Assembly (NCBI GenBank): GCA_021160245.1
Contig: JAGHCW010000224.1
Location: 1-30,040 of the forward strand
Direction of reading: 5' to 3'
From: a bacterium
GTDB taxonomy: Bacteria > B130-G9
Length of the DNA: 30,040 nucleotides
In this document: in pieces, positions 16,309 to 24,763 of the stretch
Numbering within the stretch: the first letter of the stretch is position 1
Layout of the letters: each line of letters opens with the position of its first letter
Notes under the pieces: model-generated
Told to the model about the DNA's origin: nothing
Database searches by the model: none
What the model saw: the letters and a program-made list of their open reading frames with translations, nothing else
Program-made: the position numbers and the translations under genes

Positions 16309-16788
16309 CTACTCAAATGACCACGAGAGCAGAGAAGCATCAGGCAGGCCAACGCCCAGATAAATATCAACCGCAATGGTCGGCGCCGGATTCTGCAGAC
16401 TGGCCTCAACGATCATCCGCTCATCGAGATTATATATGGACTTGTTAGTGGCGACCGAGATAGCCGGCATCTGAGTCAGGATGCTCACGCCGCCGTTGTA
16501 TGTGCCGAACCACTTGTTGTCATCGCTATCTATGGCAATGGCTTCCACAGTGTTGCAGGCCAAACCGTCTGCTCTCGTATAAACGGTCTTCTGGCCGGTA
16601 GTGATGTCAAAACGAGCGACGCCACCTGAACTTCCACACCATACATATCGTTTGCCTTCACAAGCTACTGCATACACATAATTGCCGGCCGTGCAGTTAA
16701 TCCACCTATCGGCCGCGAACGCTCCAAGTGATGTCGTCATTGAGACAACCACCGTCATAAGAGTCACCAGCAGGACTGACCTTCTCAT
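16309..16788 (-). CDS. Secreted 'two-component regulator propeller'-like protein, probably truncated
   Basis: The protein has 159 residues with an N-terminal signal peptide (SVLLVTLMTVVVSMTTSLGAFA). The rest has propeller-type blades: RYVWCGSSGGVARFDITTGQKTVY, GLACNTVEAIAIDSDDNKWFGTYNGGVSIL. These repeats normally occur in series of ten or more; only about two are present, followed by an Ig-like start (ATNKSIYNLDERMIVEASLQNP) and a sudden end. The gene may be a truncated remnant of a much larger sensor or extracellular protein. It is on its own after the PilZ gene. Confidence 0.65.
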   Translation of the reverse strand: MRRSVLLVTLMTVVVSMTTSLGAFAADRWINCTAGNYVYAVACEGKRYVWCGSSGGVARFDITTGQKTVYTRADGLACNTVEAIAIDSDDNKWFGTYNGGVSILTQMPAISVATNKSIYNLDERMIVEASLQNPAPTIAVDIYLGVGLPDASLLSWSFE

Positions 16789-16839
16789 TTTGCTCGCCCC
16801 CTTTTTCTAGCCTCCACTTCTCTCCCCAGGTTACGACTT

Positions 16840-17250
16840 TTATCTATCTCCATCGCTTTCAGTCTGGCCAACATGGGATGCAACCAGCTTTGCAATGCGG
16901 TCTGCTTCATCCCTGGACAAGAGAATGAATTCTATACCGAGCATTAGGGCGCCCTCTCCGGTCTTGTTGATGCGGACTATCTTCCCGAGCACTCTCAATG
17001 GAAGCGGACGCTCAGCAAGCGCAAGCGATATGTCAACAATCGAGCCCGAACTGACAATCTCAACAGCAGGAGAAGCCGATCGGACCTCAACGCAAGTCCC
17101 ACCGGCTGAGATGTTCACCATCGTGACTGGAATATCTCGATCGCCGGTTATATTACTCATCTCCGGAGTGGCGAACAGCACAAGCCGCACAGGGAGAGAG
17201 AAGTCCCTGCGAAAAAACGCTCGCCTCTGCTCGCCGCTATCGGTCTTCAT
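16840..17250 (-). CDS. PilZ domain protein, predicted c-di-GMP receptor
   Basis: The protein has 136 residues, a single domain. The c-di-GMP-binding motifs are visible: RxxxR in RRAFFRRDF near residues 9-15, and NISAGG (the N/DxSxxG motif) in the middle. Later strands (RVLGKIVRINKTGEGALMLGIEF) complete the barrel. The start ATG follows the stop of the FapA-like gene directly (TAGATG), so they are co-translated. PilZ proteins bring c-di-GMP control to motility, secretion or glycan export; the FapA-like neighbour makes a flagellar or surface link plausible. Confidence 0.88.
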   Translation of the reverse strand: MKTDSGEQRRAFFRRDFSLPVRLVLFATPEMSNITGDRDIPVTMVNISAGGTCVEVRSASPAVEIVSSGSIVDISLALAERPLPLRVLGKIVRINKTGEGALMLGIEFILLSRDEADRIAKLVASHVGQTESDGDR

Positions 17251-18312
17251 CTAGCTTTCCTCCGCGACATCATCAAGCGGCTGGGCGACGATCTTGCCAT
17301 CCTGAAGCGTAAATTGAGCTCCGGCCATCTTGTTTTCAACTAGGAGCTCCGTAAATCCCAATGTGATCTCCACTCCCGAGAATATCAACTCTGTGACCTC
17401 AAATGCCGCCTCAAGATTATTCTGAGGGCTATCAAGTATTCCCTGCGTCTTCGCAAAGTGTTCCGCCACATAACCATTGCCAACGAAGAGGTGATACAGC
17501 TGCAAACAGAGCTCGCGCAGCTTGCTATCTTTTATCTGGGAATCATTGGAGGGCGAGGGCAGGGCAAGCGCCATCTCAGCAATGAGCGATCTCAACCTTA
17601 CATTGGTTTTAGCAGCCGCCTCAGCCCCCAAGGAGGATACTAGGGCCGAGGACGCGGGCAGTTTCAGGATGAATTGCATCTCTTGCATCGCCTGCTCAGA
17701 AATACCCTCGACACCAGCGTCGATGAGATATAGCGCGTTTTTGGCCGCTAGACTAGCCATTTCCTCCGCATCACGCAAGCTGGCCAATGATTCATTGTAG
17801 GCCATTCTGGTCTTAGGATGCAGCCCGAGCTGGACCCTTGTTTTCTCCACGACCCGTTTATGTCTGCCCTTCTTGTTGTCCCAGACCTCAACGCCTTTGT
17901 GTCCCGCCTGCTTAGCGTAAACGCCGTCCTTTGCCACAACGAGGCCGCCTATTAACACGCCTTGACCCTCGAATACTACAGTCTTGCCGCTCAAGATTGT
18001 GGCTTGCATGGCTGACGAGCCGATTCTGACGCTGCCCTCGGCTTCAAGCATGGCACTCTGAACATGGCCGACTTCTATATTGGCCCCCGCGCGGATGTGC
18101 GCCTCGCCACGGCCCAATACGCCCTCTTGAATGCGAATATCACCGGCGGCGGTAATGGCGCAGTTCTCAGCGGTCCCACGGACGATGACCGACCCCGGCG
18201 ACTCGACCGTCATGCCAGACCTGACATCACCCTCTATTATGACGTCACTTGAGGCGCAGACATTTCCAGTTCTTACGCTAACATCGCCGGCTATTGTGAG
18301 TGGCGATTCCAT
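17251..18312 (-). CDS. FapA-like (DUF342) beta-helix protein lacking the N-terminal domain
   Basis: The protein has 353 residues. Residues 1-150 are right-handed beta-helix turns (GDVSVRTGNVCASSDVIIEG, VIVRGTAENCAITAAGDIRI, GANIEVGHVQSAMLEAEGSVRIG), typical of the DUF342/FapA group. A helical region follows (about 170-240), then a C-terminal acidic part. Common FapA proteins are 450-650 residues with an N-terminal DUF342 domain, so this one looks N-terminally short; the start is supported by AGGGA four bases upstream. The direct junction with the PilZ gene shows one operon. FapA proteins were linked to flagellar assembly and membrane localisation of regulators in some bacteria; the role here is inference. 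Confidence 0.82.
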   Translation of the reverse strand: MESPLTIAGDVSVRTGNVCASSDVIIEGDVRSGMTVESPGSVIVRGTAENCAITAAGDIRIQEGVLGRGEAHIRAGANIEVGHVQSAMLEAEGSVRIGSSAMQATILSGKTVVFEGQGVLIGGLVVAKDGVYAKQAGHKGVEVWDNKKGRHKRVVEKTRVQLGLHPKTRMAYNESLASLRDAEEMASLAAKNALYLIDAGVEGISEQAMQEMQFILKLPASSALVSSLGAEAAAKTNVRLRSLIAEMALALPSPSNDSQIKDSKLRELCLQLYHLFVGNGYVAEHFAKTQGILDSPQNNLEAAFEVTELIFSGVEITLGFTELLVENKMAGAQFTLQDGKIVAQPLDDVAEES

Positions 18313-18346
18313 CTTGTCCCTGTACTTGTTATTCTAATGACACAAG

Positions 18347-18410
18347 ATGTAGGGGCAGGCCTTGTGTCTGCCCAATATATAGATGGGCGGAGCAAGCCCC
18401 ACCCCTACAT
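18347..18410. repeat. 64-bp cruciform repeat (GTAGGGG type)
   Basis: An outer 9-bp inverted pair, ATGTAGGGG (18347-18355) and CCCCTACAT (18402-18410), closes two inner hairpins: GGGCAG/CTGCCC (18353-18358, 18368-18373) and TGGG/CCCA (18384-18387, 18398-18401). It also contains CACAAG/CTTGTG pairing (18341-18346, 18361-18366). Similar GTAGGGGC palindromes are common non-coding repeats in many bacteria. Confidence 0.8.
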
Positions 18411-18420
18411 AGCCTCAAAC

Positions 18421-18460
18421 CCGTCCGAGGACAGCCTCGGAAAGCCCGTCCTACACCGAC
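18421..18460. repeat. Interspersed palindromic repeat, copy 2
   Basis: A 7-bp stem TCCGAGG/CCTCGGA (18424-18430, 18435-18441) with loop ACAG. Read in reverse, 18448-18460 equals 13 bases of copy 1 (11378-11390), and 18429-18444 equals 16 bases of copy 3 (29913-29928). Confidence 0.7.
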
Positions 18461-18462
18461 TC

Positions 18463-18693
18463 TCAGTAGAGAATCAGCTCCAGACCACCGACCAGAAGCC
18501 GCAGCAGCAACAACGCGATTAGCGCGATTAGTCCGCCGAAGATCACGATCTTCGCAATGAGGGCAAAGAGCCCAGCAACGACCCAGACCATCCAGAAGCA
18601 AAAGCCGCAGACCGGGACCACAACGAAGACCAGAATTAGGGCGCCGATTAGCGCAGCGACGACGACCCCCAACATCTTGACAAGCATCATCAT
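18463..18693 (-). CDS. Small two-helix membrane protein
   Basis: The protein has 76 residues, almost all hydrophobic: helix one about 7-32 (MLGVVVAALIGALILVFVVVPV), helix two from about 40 to 68, with short breaks at Cys and Trp-rich stretches. AGGTGAT lies shortly before the ATG at 18693, which supports a real gene. I do not recognise a family. It lies between DUF1015 (upstream on the same strand) and the repeat-filled gap before the FapA-like gene, starting 33 bases after the DUF1015 stop. Confidence 0.6.
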   Translation of the reverse strand: MMMLVKMLGVVVAALIGALILVFVVVPVCGFCFWMVWVVAGLFALIAKIVIFGGLIALIALLLLRLLVGGLELILY

Positions 18694-18726
18694 GTTATCA
18701 CCTAAGTTCTATTTCAAAACGACTAT

Positions 18727-20073
18727 CTACAAAGACAGCTTGTTCAGGACAAGCCCGGTTACCAGTTTTGGATAAAAGTCGGTCGATTTCTGGGGCATGC
18801 GAATGCCGGCGGCGGCCACATTCTTGACCTCAACTGTCTTCGTCGGATTGAGCATGAAGAACGCTTGATAGCCACCGGCCGCCATAGCGTCAACTCCGGC
18901 CTCCATACTGCGAACATACTCCACATTCCGCTCCTGCGCAAGGTCTTCCTTGGTAATCTTGAGCAGATGCTCAAGCACGATGCTGTGCAGCATAACAACA
19001 TCGAGGCGCTTGAAATCCTCGTTCGTCTCATCCTTAACAATTCGATCAAGAAGCGATGTATTCTTTAATTTCGCGGTCAGGAATTGGTCTTGGCCATGAA
19101 GCAGTATTCCAATGACGTGGCCGGTCTCAGCATTCTCTTTGAGAGACTCTGACACGCTTTGCAGGGCGCCTTTCCGCGACGTCTCGTCTGAAAATGCGAA
19201 CATCTCAAGTTCAAAGAACTCCTCCATGCCCTTGATCAATGCTTCCGGGACGAAGCCGGAGAGATTCTTGATAAGGCGATGAGTTGGGAGAACGAGAAGC
19301 CCCGGGTCGTCAAAACTCACGAACGTTATCATGCGATTCTCGATCGTCTCATAATCGTCAGTCTGGCTGACCTTGCCTCGCATCTCATCGCGGTAGGCAA
19401 GGGCGGTCTCGTATCTGTGATGGCCGTCCGCTATGAATAGCTGCTTTTTCAGCATGATGTCCTGCAGCGCTCGAACCATTTGGGGATTGCTTACGCGGTA
19501 GAGCTTGTGATTGTCCTGGAAACGGTCTTTGGCAATGACGGGCGCTATCTCCGCACGCGCCTCGTCCAATAAATTGTCAACTAGATGCTCCGGATCGGGA
19601 TATAGCATGAATATCTGGCCGAACTGGGCTTTTGTGGCTCGCATCAATCTCAGCCTGTCGGCTTTAGGCCCCGCCAGTGTCCGCTCGTGCGGTTTCACGC
19701 CTCCCTCTTCATACGACATGAGGCGGCATGAAGCCACAAATCCCTTGCGAGTTCTTACATCTCCCGGCTTTCCGGGAACCGCATATTCCTGGTCATATAC
19801 ATAGATAGACGGCTCCGGGTCGCGATGAAGGATGCCCTCGTCCACCCAGGTCTTGAGGAAGCCGGCCGCCCGAGTATATTGATTATCATCGCTCGTGTCG
19901 TTCGGGTAGGTCTTGCCCTTGATGATCCTGACGATGTTGTTTGGGCTCTTCTCATAGTACATGTCCTGCAACTCGCCGTTGATTTTGTCGTAAGGGTCGC
20001 TCACTAAATCGTCAAGGCAGCCTGCCTTTGGCTCGTTGTAACGGTAGCCCCTGAACGGGAATATCTGGGCCAT
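18727..20073 (-). CDS. DUF1015 family protein
   Basis: The protein has 448 residues and begins with the family-typical FPFRGYRYN and VSDPYDKINGELQDMYYEKSPNNIVRIIKG. Further family segments are IYVYDQEYAVPGK, GFVASCRLMSYEEGGVKPHERTLAGPKADRL, then FIADGHHRYETALAYRDE (central histidine-rich motif) and HSIVLEHLL near the end. GGAGG precedes the ATG by 7 bases. The biochemical role is unknown. In other genomes such proteins often sit beside serine synthesis genes; none are here. Confidence 0.93.
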   Translation of the reverse strand: MAQIFPFRGYRYNEPKAGCLDDLVSDPYDKINGELQDMYYEKSPNNIVRIIKGKTYPNDTSDDNQYTRAAGFLKTWVDEGILHRDPEPSIYVYDQEYAVPGKPGDVRTRKGFVASCRLMSYEEGGVKPHERTLAGPKADRLRLMRATKAQFGQIFMLYPDPEHLVDNLLDEARAEIAPVIAKDRFQDNHKLYRVSNPQMVRALQDIMLKKQLFIADGHHRYETALAYRDEMRGKVSQTDDYETIENRMITFVSFDDPGLLVLPTHRLIKNLSGFVPEALIKGMEEFFELEMFAFSDETSRKGALQSVSESLKENAETGHVIGILLHGQDQFLTAKLKNTSLLDRIVKDETNEDFKRLDVVMLHSIVLEHLLKITKEDLAQERNVEYVRSMEAGVDAMAAGGYQAFFMLNPTKTVEVKNVAAAGIRMPQKSTDFYPKLVTGLVLNKLSL

Positions 20074-20514
20074 CTAATGCCTCCAATTGTCCCAACCACG
20101 CGCCTCAAACAGTCGAGGCGGCGCAATCTTGCATCTTTCCTGAACCGATAAAACTACTCTTACTCGGAAAATTTTTCCGCTAAGCCGCCCGGCCTATCCA
20201 ATAGTCGTCATAGACGTCGATTCAAGCGGCCTGTGGCTCAAGTTGACTATATATTGGCAGCGTTGTGGTTATCAAGCGGAACTTATATGGGTCAGATGCG
20301 GCGTCGATGGGGAAAGAATGAGCCTCTTCTTTGACTGACGATGCAGTCACGGTGCGTGCTTAATCTCCGTCGAAAACTTCCGCTACCTGTGTGGAGTGGC
20401 TTGCACAGCGAGAAGAGCAGTCGCATGGGCAATAATAAATACCGAATGGCACATAACATGCTTAATAATCCGTCGGATGCGAAACAGTTTGTTTATCGAA
20501 GGGGTATATCGAAG
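20074..20514. other. Divergent 440-base gap between DUF1015 and flgF
   Basis: No intact gene. It holds the DUF1015 ribosome site on the minus strand, the sigma-54-type promoter at 20447-20463 and a weak TTGACT (20243-20248) that could be a -35 box, but with a poor -10. A frame open from 20341 into flgF looks like leader sequence, not protein. Confidence 0.5.
20447..20463 (+). promoter_or_regulatory. Sigma-54-type (-24/-12) promoter upstream of flgF
   Basis: TGGCAC, five bases, then ATGCTT. The GG (20448-20449) and GC (20460-20461) are ten bases apart, as sigma-54 needs, with one mismatch to the TTGCT box. A start point near 20473 would give a leader of about 40 bases before the flgF ATG at 20515. 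Sigma-54 often drives middle flagellar genes. Confidence 0.6.
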
Positions 20515-21264
20515 ATGATAAAAGGCATTTATCAAGCGGCAGCAGGTCTCCTTGCGGAATCGAAGGCCCACGAGGTTCGAGCCAATAACCTGGCTAACGT
20601 GAGCACAGTTGGCTACAAGAAGGACACACCATTCTTCAAGCTTCTAGTAGCCGCTGACGGTAATGGGGGCGTGGATGGCGCCAAGGACCCGCAAGACGCG
20701 TCTTGTGTGTCTATTGGTGGCACGGCAATTGATTTCTCTCAAGGGGGGCTGCGTCACACAGGCAATCCCCTTGACCTAACAATAGAGGGCAGCGGATTCT
20801 TCGCCGTTCAAATGCCCAATCAAGAGGCTTATACAAGAGCCGGGAATTTTCGCCTCAGCCCGGAAGGGAAACTGACTGACCAAAGCGGATACCCCGTCTT
20901 GGGCTTGCAGGGCGAGCTGGTCATTCCGGCAGGCGGGGTCGTCGAGATCGACTCGAATGGCGAAGTATTCGTTGATCGAGCATCCGTCGGAAGCCTGAAG
21001 ATCGTCGATTTCGAGGACAAGTCGGTCCTTCGCAAGGCTGGCAACAATCTGTTTGTGAATGAATCAAGCGTGGCTAGTCCAATAGCTGCCAAAAGCGCTG
21101 AGGTTAATCAGGGATTTCTTGAGATGTCCAACTCCAACGTAATCGAGGAGATGGTCTCAATGATCGATGGCATGAGGCATTTCGAGTCTCACCAAAAGGC
21201 AATTCAGTCAATGCTCAGCGACTCCATAGGCAAGATGATCAGCACCCTACCTCATCTGCAATAG
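20515..21264 (+). CDS. flgF: Flagellar basal-body rod protein FlgF
   Basis: The product is 249 residues from the ATG at 20515, where MIKGIYQAAAGLLAESKAHEVRANNLANVSTVGYK is the conserved flagellar rod/hook N-terminal helix (ANNLANVxTxGYK). The longer frame from 20341 would put a 58-residue leader before that helix, and the sigma-54 promoter lies within it. The C-terminus has the matching helix SNSNVIEEMVSMIDGMRHFESHQKAIQSMLS. FlgF forms part of the proximal rod with FlgG. It opens the flagellar run and is separated from flgG by 38 bases. Calling it FlgF, not FlgG, relies on order and on flgG being next. Confidence 0.88.
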   Translation: MIKGIYQAAAGLLAESKAHEVRANNLANVSTVGYKKDTPFFKLLVAADGNGGVDGAKDPQDASCVSIGGTAIDFSQGGLRHTGNPLDLTIEGSGFFAVQMPNQEAYTRAGNFRLSPEGKLTDQSGYPVLGLQGELVIPAGGVVEIDSNGEVFVDRASVGSLKIVDFEDKSVLRKAGNNLFVNESSVASPIAAKSAEVNQGFLEMSNSNVIEEMVSMIDGMRHFESHQKAIQSMLSDSIGKMISTLPHLQ

Positions 21265-21302
21265 GGGCTGTTAAACAATAAATAACATGGCAGGAGGCCA
21301 CT

Positions 21303-22088
21303 ATGATAAGAGCACTTTGGACGTCCGCGACCGGGATGCAAGCGCAGCAGTTGACGATTGACACAATCGCCAACAATCTTGCGAACGTCAACACGGGCGG
21401 CTTTAAGAAGAACCGAGCAGAGTTTCAGGACCTGATGTATGAGACGTTGCGGGCGCCCGGGGCGCCGATTGCGGGTTCACAGGTACCAAGTGGGATACAG
21501 GTGGGTCATGGCGTGAGAACGGTCTCAACTCAACGTGATCTTGGCGGTGGTAGCCTCAAGAACACCAATGCGCCTCTAGATATGGCGATAGAGGGCAACG
21601 GCTTCTTCCAGGTCGCTTTGCCGAGCGGAGAGACAGTCTATACTCGAGCAGGCTCTTTTCAGATGAACTCCGATGGTGACATAGTAACTTCAGATGGCTA
21701 CAGGCTTATGCCGGATATCTCTATCCCCGGCGATTCGATGGGCATTTCCATAGAGTCAGACGGCACAGTCTCGGTGATGCAGCCCGGCCAGTCCGCCGCA
21801 TCCCAGGTCGGTGTGATCGATCTGGCCCTGTTTCCAAATCCAGGTGGCCTTGCCTCAATGGGTCGGAATCTCTTCAAGGAGACTGACGCATCGGGAACTG
21901 CCACAGCGGGAAGTCCGGGGCAGGACGGAAGAGGGACCATCGCACAGGGCTTCATAGAGATGTCCAATGTCTCCGTAGTGGATGAGATGGTTCAGATGAT
22001 CGTGACTCAGAGGGCTTATGAGCTCAATGCGAAGTCAATCCAATCGGCCGACCAGATGATGAGTCAGGCCAACAATCTGAAGAGGTAA
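21303..22088 (+). CDS. flgG: Flagellar distal rod protein FlgG
   Basis: The product is 261 residues, the normal length for FlgG. It starts with [44 protein letters not shown] and ends with the helix [37 protein letters not shown]. The region [14 protein letters not shown] is FlgG-specific. AGGAGG lies 6 bases before the ATG. The distal rod passes through the P and L rings encoded next. The stop TAA overlaps the flgA ATG (TAATG). Confidence 0.96.
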   Translation: MIRALWTSATGMQAQQLTIDTIANNLANVNTGGFKKNRAEFQDLMYETLRAPGAPIAGSQVPSGIQVGHGVRTVSTQRDLGGGSLKNTNAPLDMAIEGNGFFQVALPSGETVYTRAGSFQMNSDGDIVTSDGYRLMPDISIPGDSMGISIESDGTVSVMQPGQSAASQVGVIDLALFPNPGGLASMGRNLFKETDASGTATAGSPGQDGRGTIAQGFIEMSNVSVVDEMVQMIVTQRAYELNAKSIQSADQMMSQANNLKR

Positions 22089-22825
22089 TGATGAATATGC
22101 GAGCTCTAGATAACAGACACCTATGCGTGTTGCCTATCCTACTGATTCTCGTTATGTGCAGTCTGTCAGACGCTGCTGTCGTTGGGCCGGACAGAATAAA
22201 GTCTCTCATCCTGCAGAAGATATATGAGACTTCCTCTATTGACAGAGATTCGTTGAACATTGAGTTCGTCCGCTTGCCAAAGCGAATAACTCTACCCGGC
22301 GATAGGTGCCGTGTTGAAGTCAGAAATACGAATCCCAGGAGGAGATTGGGACGTCTCTCCTTTGCCGTCAAGATCATGTCTGATAGCGGCGAGACAAAAA
22401 AATGCTGGGTAGCCACGAATGTCTCGGCGACAGCAAGAGTCGCCGTCGCAACGACTGACCTTAGGTCCCGCAGCATCATCGGGCCGGATGACCTTAGAAT
22501 CGAAGAGCGAACAATTCACAACGAGCGGCGAAAATGTCCTGTTAGCGACCTTAGTCTCGCTGTGGGCAAACAGATCAAGAGAACCCTGCCGCGTGGAAGA
22601 GTTCTTGCGCAGGACATGCTAATTGAGCCCGCGATAATCAAGAAGAGAGAGCTTACGAGATTAAGAGTCAACGTTGGCAAACTTGTTGTGTCCACGATTG
22701 GCATCGCACTGAAAGATGGACGCCTAGGAGAGACTATCCCCGTGAAGAACGTCTCCTCCAAGAAGACGGTCTATGGGGTGGTTCAGGCCGATGGAACGGT
22801 CGTCGTCCTTGTGAACGGAGCATAG
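22088..22825 (+). CDS. flgA: Flagellar P-ring formation protein FlgA
   Basis: The product is 245 residues with an N-terminal signal peptide (LPILLILVMCSLSDAA), so periplasmic. Residues from about 130 onward form a SAF-like domain: RSIIGPDDLRIEERTI, VGKQIKRTLPRGRVLAQDMLIEPAIIKK, then GETIPVKNVSSKKTVYGVVQADGTVVVL. FlgA is the chaperone that assists P-ring polymerisation by FlgI. It overlaps the flgG stop by one base, so translation is coupled, and flgH starts five bases after its stop. The start could also be the ATG three bases later. Confidence 0.9.
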   Translation: MMNMRALDNRHLCVLPILLILVMCSLSDAAVVGPDRIKSLILQKIYETSSIDRDSLNIEFVRLPKRITLPGDRCRVEVRNTNPRRRLGRLSFAVKIMSDSGETKKCWVATNVSATARVAVATTDLRSRSIIGPDDLRIEERTIHNERRKCPVSDLSLAVGKQIKRTLPRGRVLAQDMLIEPAIIKKRELTRLRVNVGKLVVSTIGIALKDGRLGETIPVKNVSSKKTVYGVVQADGTVVVLVNGA

Positions 22826-22830
22826 AGGGA

Positions 22831-23580
22831 ATGAGGAGAGATAAGTTGAAAGTTATTTCGATCAGGACATTTGGCATAGCATTCTGCCTCATTGCGGCGG
22901 CAATCTCACTGAGTGGATGCTCTATGCAGAAGCAACTCATCGACACAAAAGCAACATCGCCGTTGGCAATCGCAGAGGTTCCACCGGCTCCTCCGGCACA
23001 GCCCAAGGGTTTCGCTCCGGACTCGCTTTGGAACGATCAACTCCCATTCGGCTCGCTATATAGCGATCCCAGGGCCTCTGGCATAAATGACATCATCACA
23101 GTTCAGATTGTGGAAAATGCTTCTGCCGAGAACAGCGCATCGACCTCATCCGGCAAGAAATCCGAGATAAGCGCGGGTGTGCCGACAATGCTCGGTTTTG
23201 AGGCAGAGCTAGCCAGCAAGGTGACACGAGGGTTCAATCCCTCCACACTTATGTCGGCGAACCTAGACAAGTCATTCGACGCGAATGGCAAAACCGCCCG
23301 TTCAGGCACGCTGATTGCCACCGTTTCCGCAAGAGTCGTCGAGGTGCTTCCAAACGGCAATCTTCGAATACTGGGCCAGCGGGAGATAAGCCTCAACAAC
23401 GAGAAAGAGACCATATTCGTAAGCGGCATCATAAGGCGAGGGGACATTCAGGCGGACAACACGATTCTCTCCGTCAAGATTGCCGACGCGAGAATCAGAT
23501 ACGGCGGTAAGGGGCACATCTCCGAAGAACAACGAGCGGGCTGGGCTGGGCGAATAGTCTCAGTTCTCTGGCCGTTCTGA
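22831..23580 (+). CDS. flgH: Flagellar L-ring lipoprotein FlgH
   Basis: The product is 249 residues. A signal peptide ends in the lipobox ISLSGC, so the protein is lipidated and outer-membrane bound. FlgH signature stretches are SLWNDQLPFGSLYSDPRASGINDIITVQI, then FDANGKTARSG and NGNLRILGQREISLNNEKETIFVSGIIRRGDI, with the end WAGRIVSVLWPF. It builds the ring in the outer membrane that lets the rod pass, direct evidence for a diderm envelope. It is in tight operon order with flgA and flgI. Confidence 0.95.
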   Translation: MRRDKLKVISIRTFGIAFCLIAAAISLSGCSMQKQLIDTKATSPLAIAEVPPAPPAQPKGFAPDSLWNDQLPFGSLYSDPRASGINDIITVQIVENASAENSASTSSGKKSEISAGVPTMLGFEAELASKVTRGFNPSTLMSANLDKSFDANGKTARSGTLIATVSARVVEVLPNGNLRILGQREISLNNEKETIFVSGIIRRGDIQADNTILSVKIADARIRYGGKGHISEEQRAGWAGRIVSVLWPF

Positions 23581-23608
23581 GTCGCTTGATATGATAATGG
23601 AGGATAGG

Positions 23609-24742
23609 ATGCCAATTCATGGAAGACGCGCGAGATATATATTCGATTGTTTTCTAGTGTTGATAACACTTATTGCGATTCCGACATTGAGCCCGGCCTC
23701 AGAGACGGGCCTCGCTAGACTAAAGGATATCTCCTCAATACAGGGCATCAGAAGCCAGCAATTGCTGGGATACGGGCTCGTTATTGGTCTGAACGGAACC
23801 GGCGACTCATCTAGCACGAAGTTCACGACGCAGAGTCTGGCCAGCATGCTCGATAGACTTGGAATAAGGAGCGATGCAGAGAAGATCAAAGCCGGAAACG
23901 TGGCGGCAGTCATAGCAACATCGAAGCTTGGGCCTTTCGCGAGGTCCGGCGCACGCCTAGACGTTACCGTCTCTTCCCTAGGTGATGCCTCAGCTCTTGC
24001 TGGTGGAACTCTCTTGATGACCCCATTAAAGGGGCCGGATGGAAAGATATACGCGGTTGCCCAAGGTCCCGTCTCAACGGGTAGCTTCTCGGCTGCAGGC
24101 GCCGGAGCCTCGGCGCAGAAGAACCACCCGACAGTCGGGAAGGTACCGGCAGGCGCATCCGTCGAAAGAGACATGATAGCGGAGATGGCGCCTCGAGACA
24201 AACTGACGCTCAGGTTGCGTGATGATGACTTCACGACCGCCACGAGAGTTGCCGAGGCGATAAACAAAAAAATCGGTAAGTTGGCCAAGACGGTCAATGC
24301 GGGGGCCATCGATGTTTCAGTTCCGCCGGAGTGGCGAGACAGAATTGTGGAGTTCATCTCCCAGATTGAGTCTGTCCGAGTTGCTCCAGACAGCATTGCC
24401 CGAGTGGTCATTGACGAGAGAACTGGCACTGTCGTTATCGGTCGCGACGTTCAGGTTGATACTGTGGCAATTGCCCACGGCAACCTAAGCGTGGTCATAA
24501 AGACTGATTTCGACGTCAGCCAACCATATCCGGATTCTGGCGGACAGACAGCCATAACGCCTGACACGACGCTTGATGTTAGCGAAGAGAAGAGACGGCT
24601 GCTTCTTGTTGAGGAGACCGTAACCATAAAGGACCTGGTCACAGGGCTCAATGCGATCGGAGTTACGCCACGGGATTTGATAGCCATTCTTCAGGGTATC
24701 AAGGCTGCGGGCGCCTTGAGAGCGGAACTGATGATTATATGA
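23609..24742 (+). CDS. flgI: Flagellar P-ring protein FlgI
   Basis: The product is 377 residues from the ATG at 23609, chosen because GGAGG (23599-23603) is five bases upstream; ATGs at 23591 and 23597 have no such site. A signal peptide (YIFDCFLVLITLIAIPTLSPASE) is followed by the family start LKDISSIQGIRSQQLLGYGLVIGLNGTGD. Other strong stretches are AKLGPFARSGARLDVTVSSLGDASALAGGTLLMTPL and VTIKDLVTGLNAIGVTPRDLIAILQGIKAAGALRAELMII at the end. It forms the peptidoglycan-level ring around the rod. Its length is typical. Confidence 0.95.
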   Translation: MPIHGRRARYIFDCFLVLITLIAIPTLSPASETGLARLKDISSIQGIRSQQLLGYGLVIGLNGTGDSSSTKFTTQSLASMLDRLGIRSDAEKIKAGNVAAVIATSKLGPFARSGARLDVTVSSLGDASALAGGTLLMTPLKGPDGKIYAVAQGPVSTGSFSAAGAGASAQKNHPTVGKVPAGASVERDMIAEMAPRDKLTLRLRDDDFTTATRVAEAINKKIGKLAKTVNAGAIDVSVPPEWRDRIVEFISQIESVRVAPDSIARVVIDERTGTVVIGRDVQVDTVAIAHGNLSVVIKTDFDVSQPYPDSGGQTAITPDTTLDVSEEKRRLLLVEETVTIKDLVTGLNAIGVTPRDLIAILQGIKAAGALRAELMII

Positions 24743-24763
24743 TAGCGAGAGAGAGATAGACCG

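Noticed and set aside
20341-20514. N-terminal extension of FlgF
   Set aside because: The rod-protein helix begins at 20515, and the sigma-54 promoter lies inside the extension.
23617-24429. Minus-strand frame of 270 codons opposite flgI
   Set aside because: It is a shadow of flgI, which has strong family motifs and a ribosome site.
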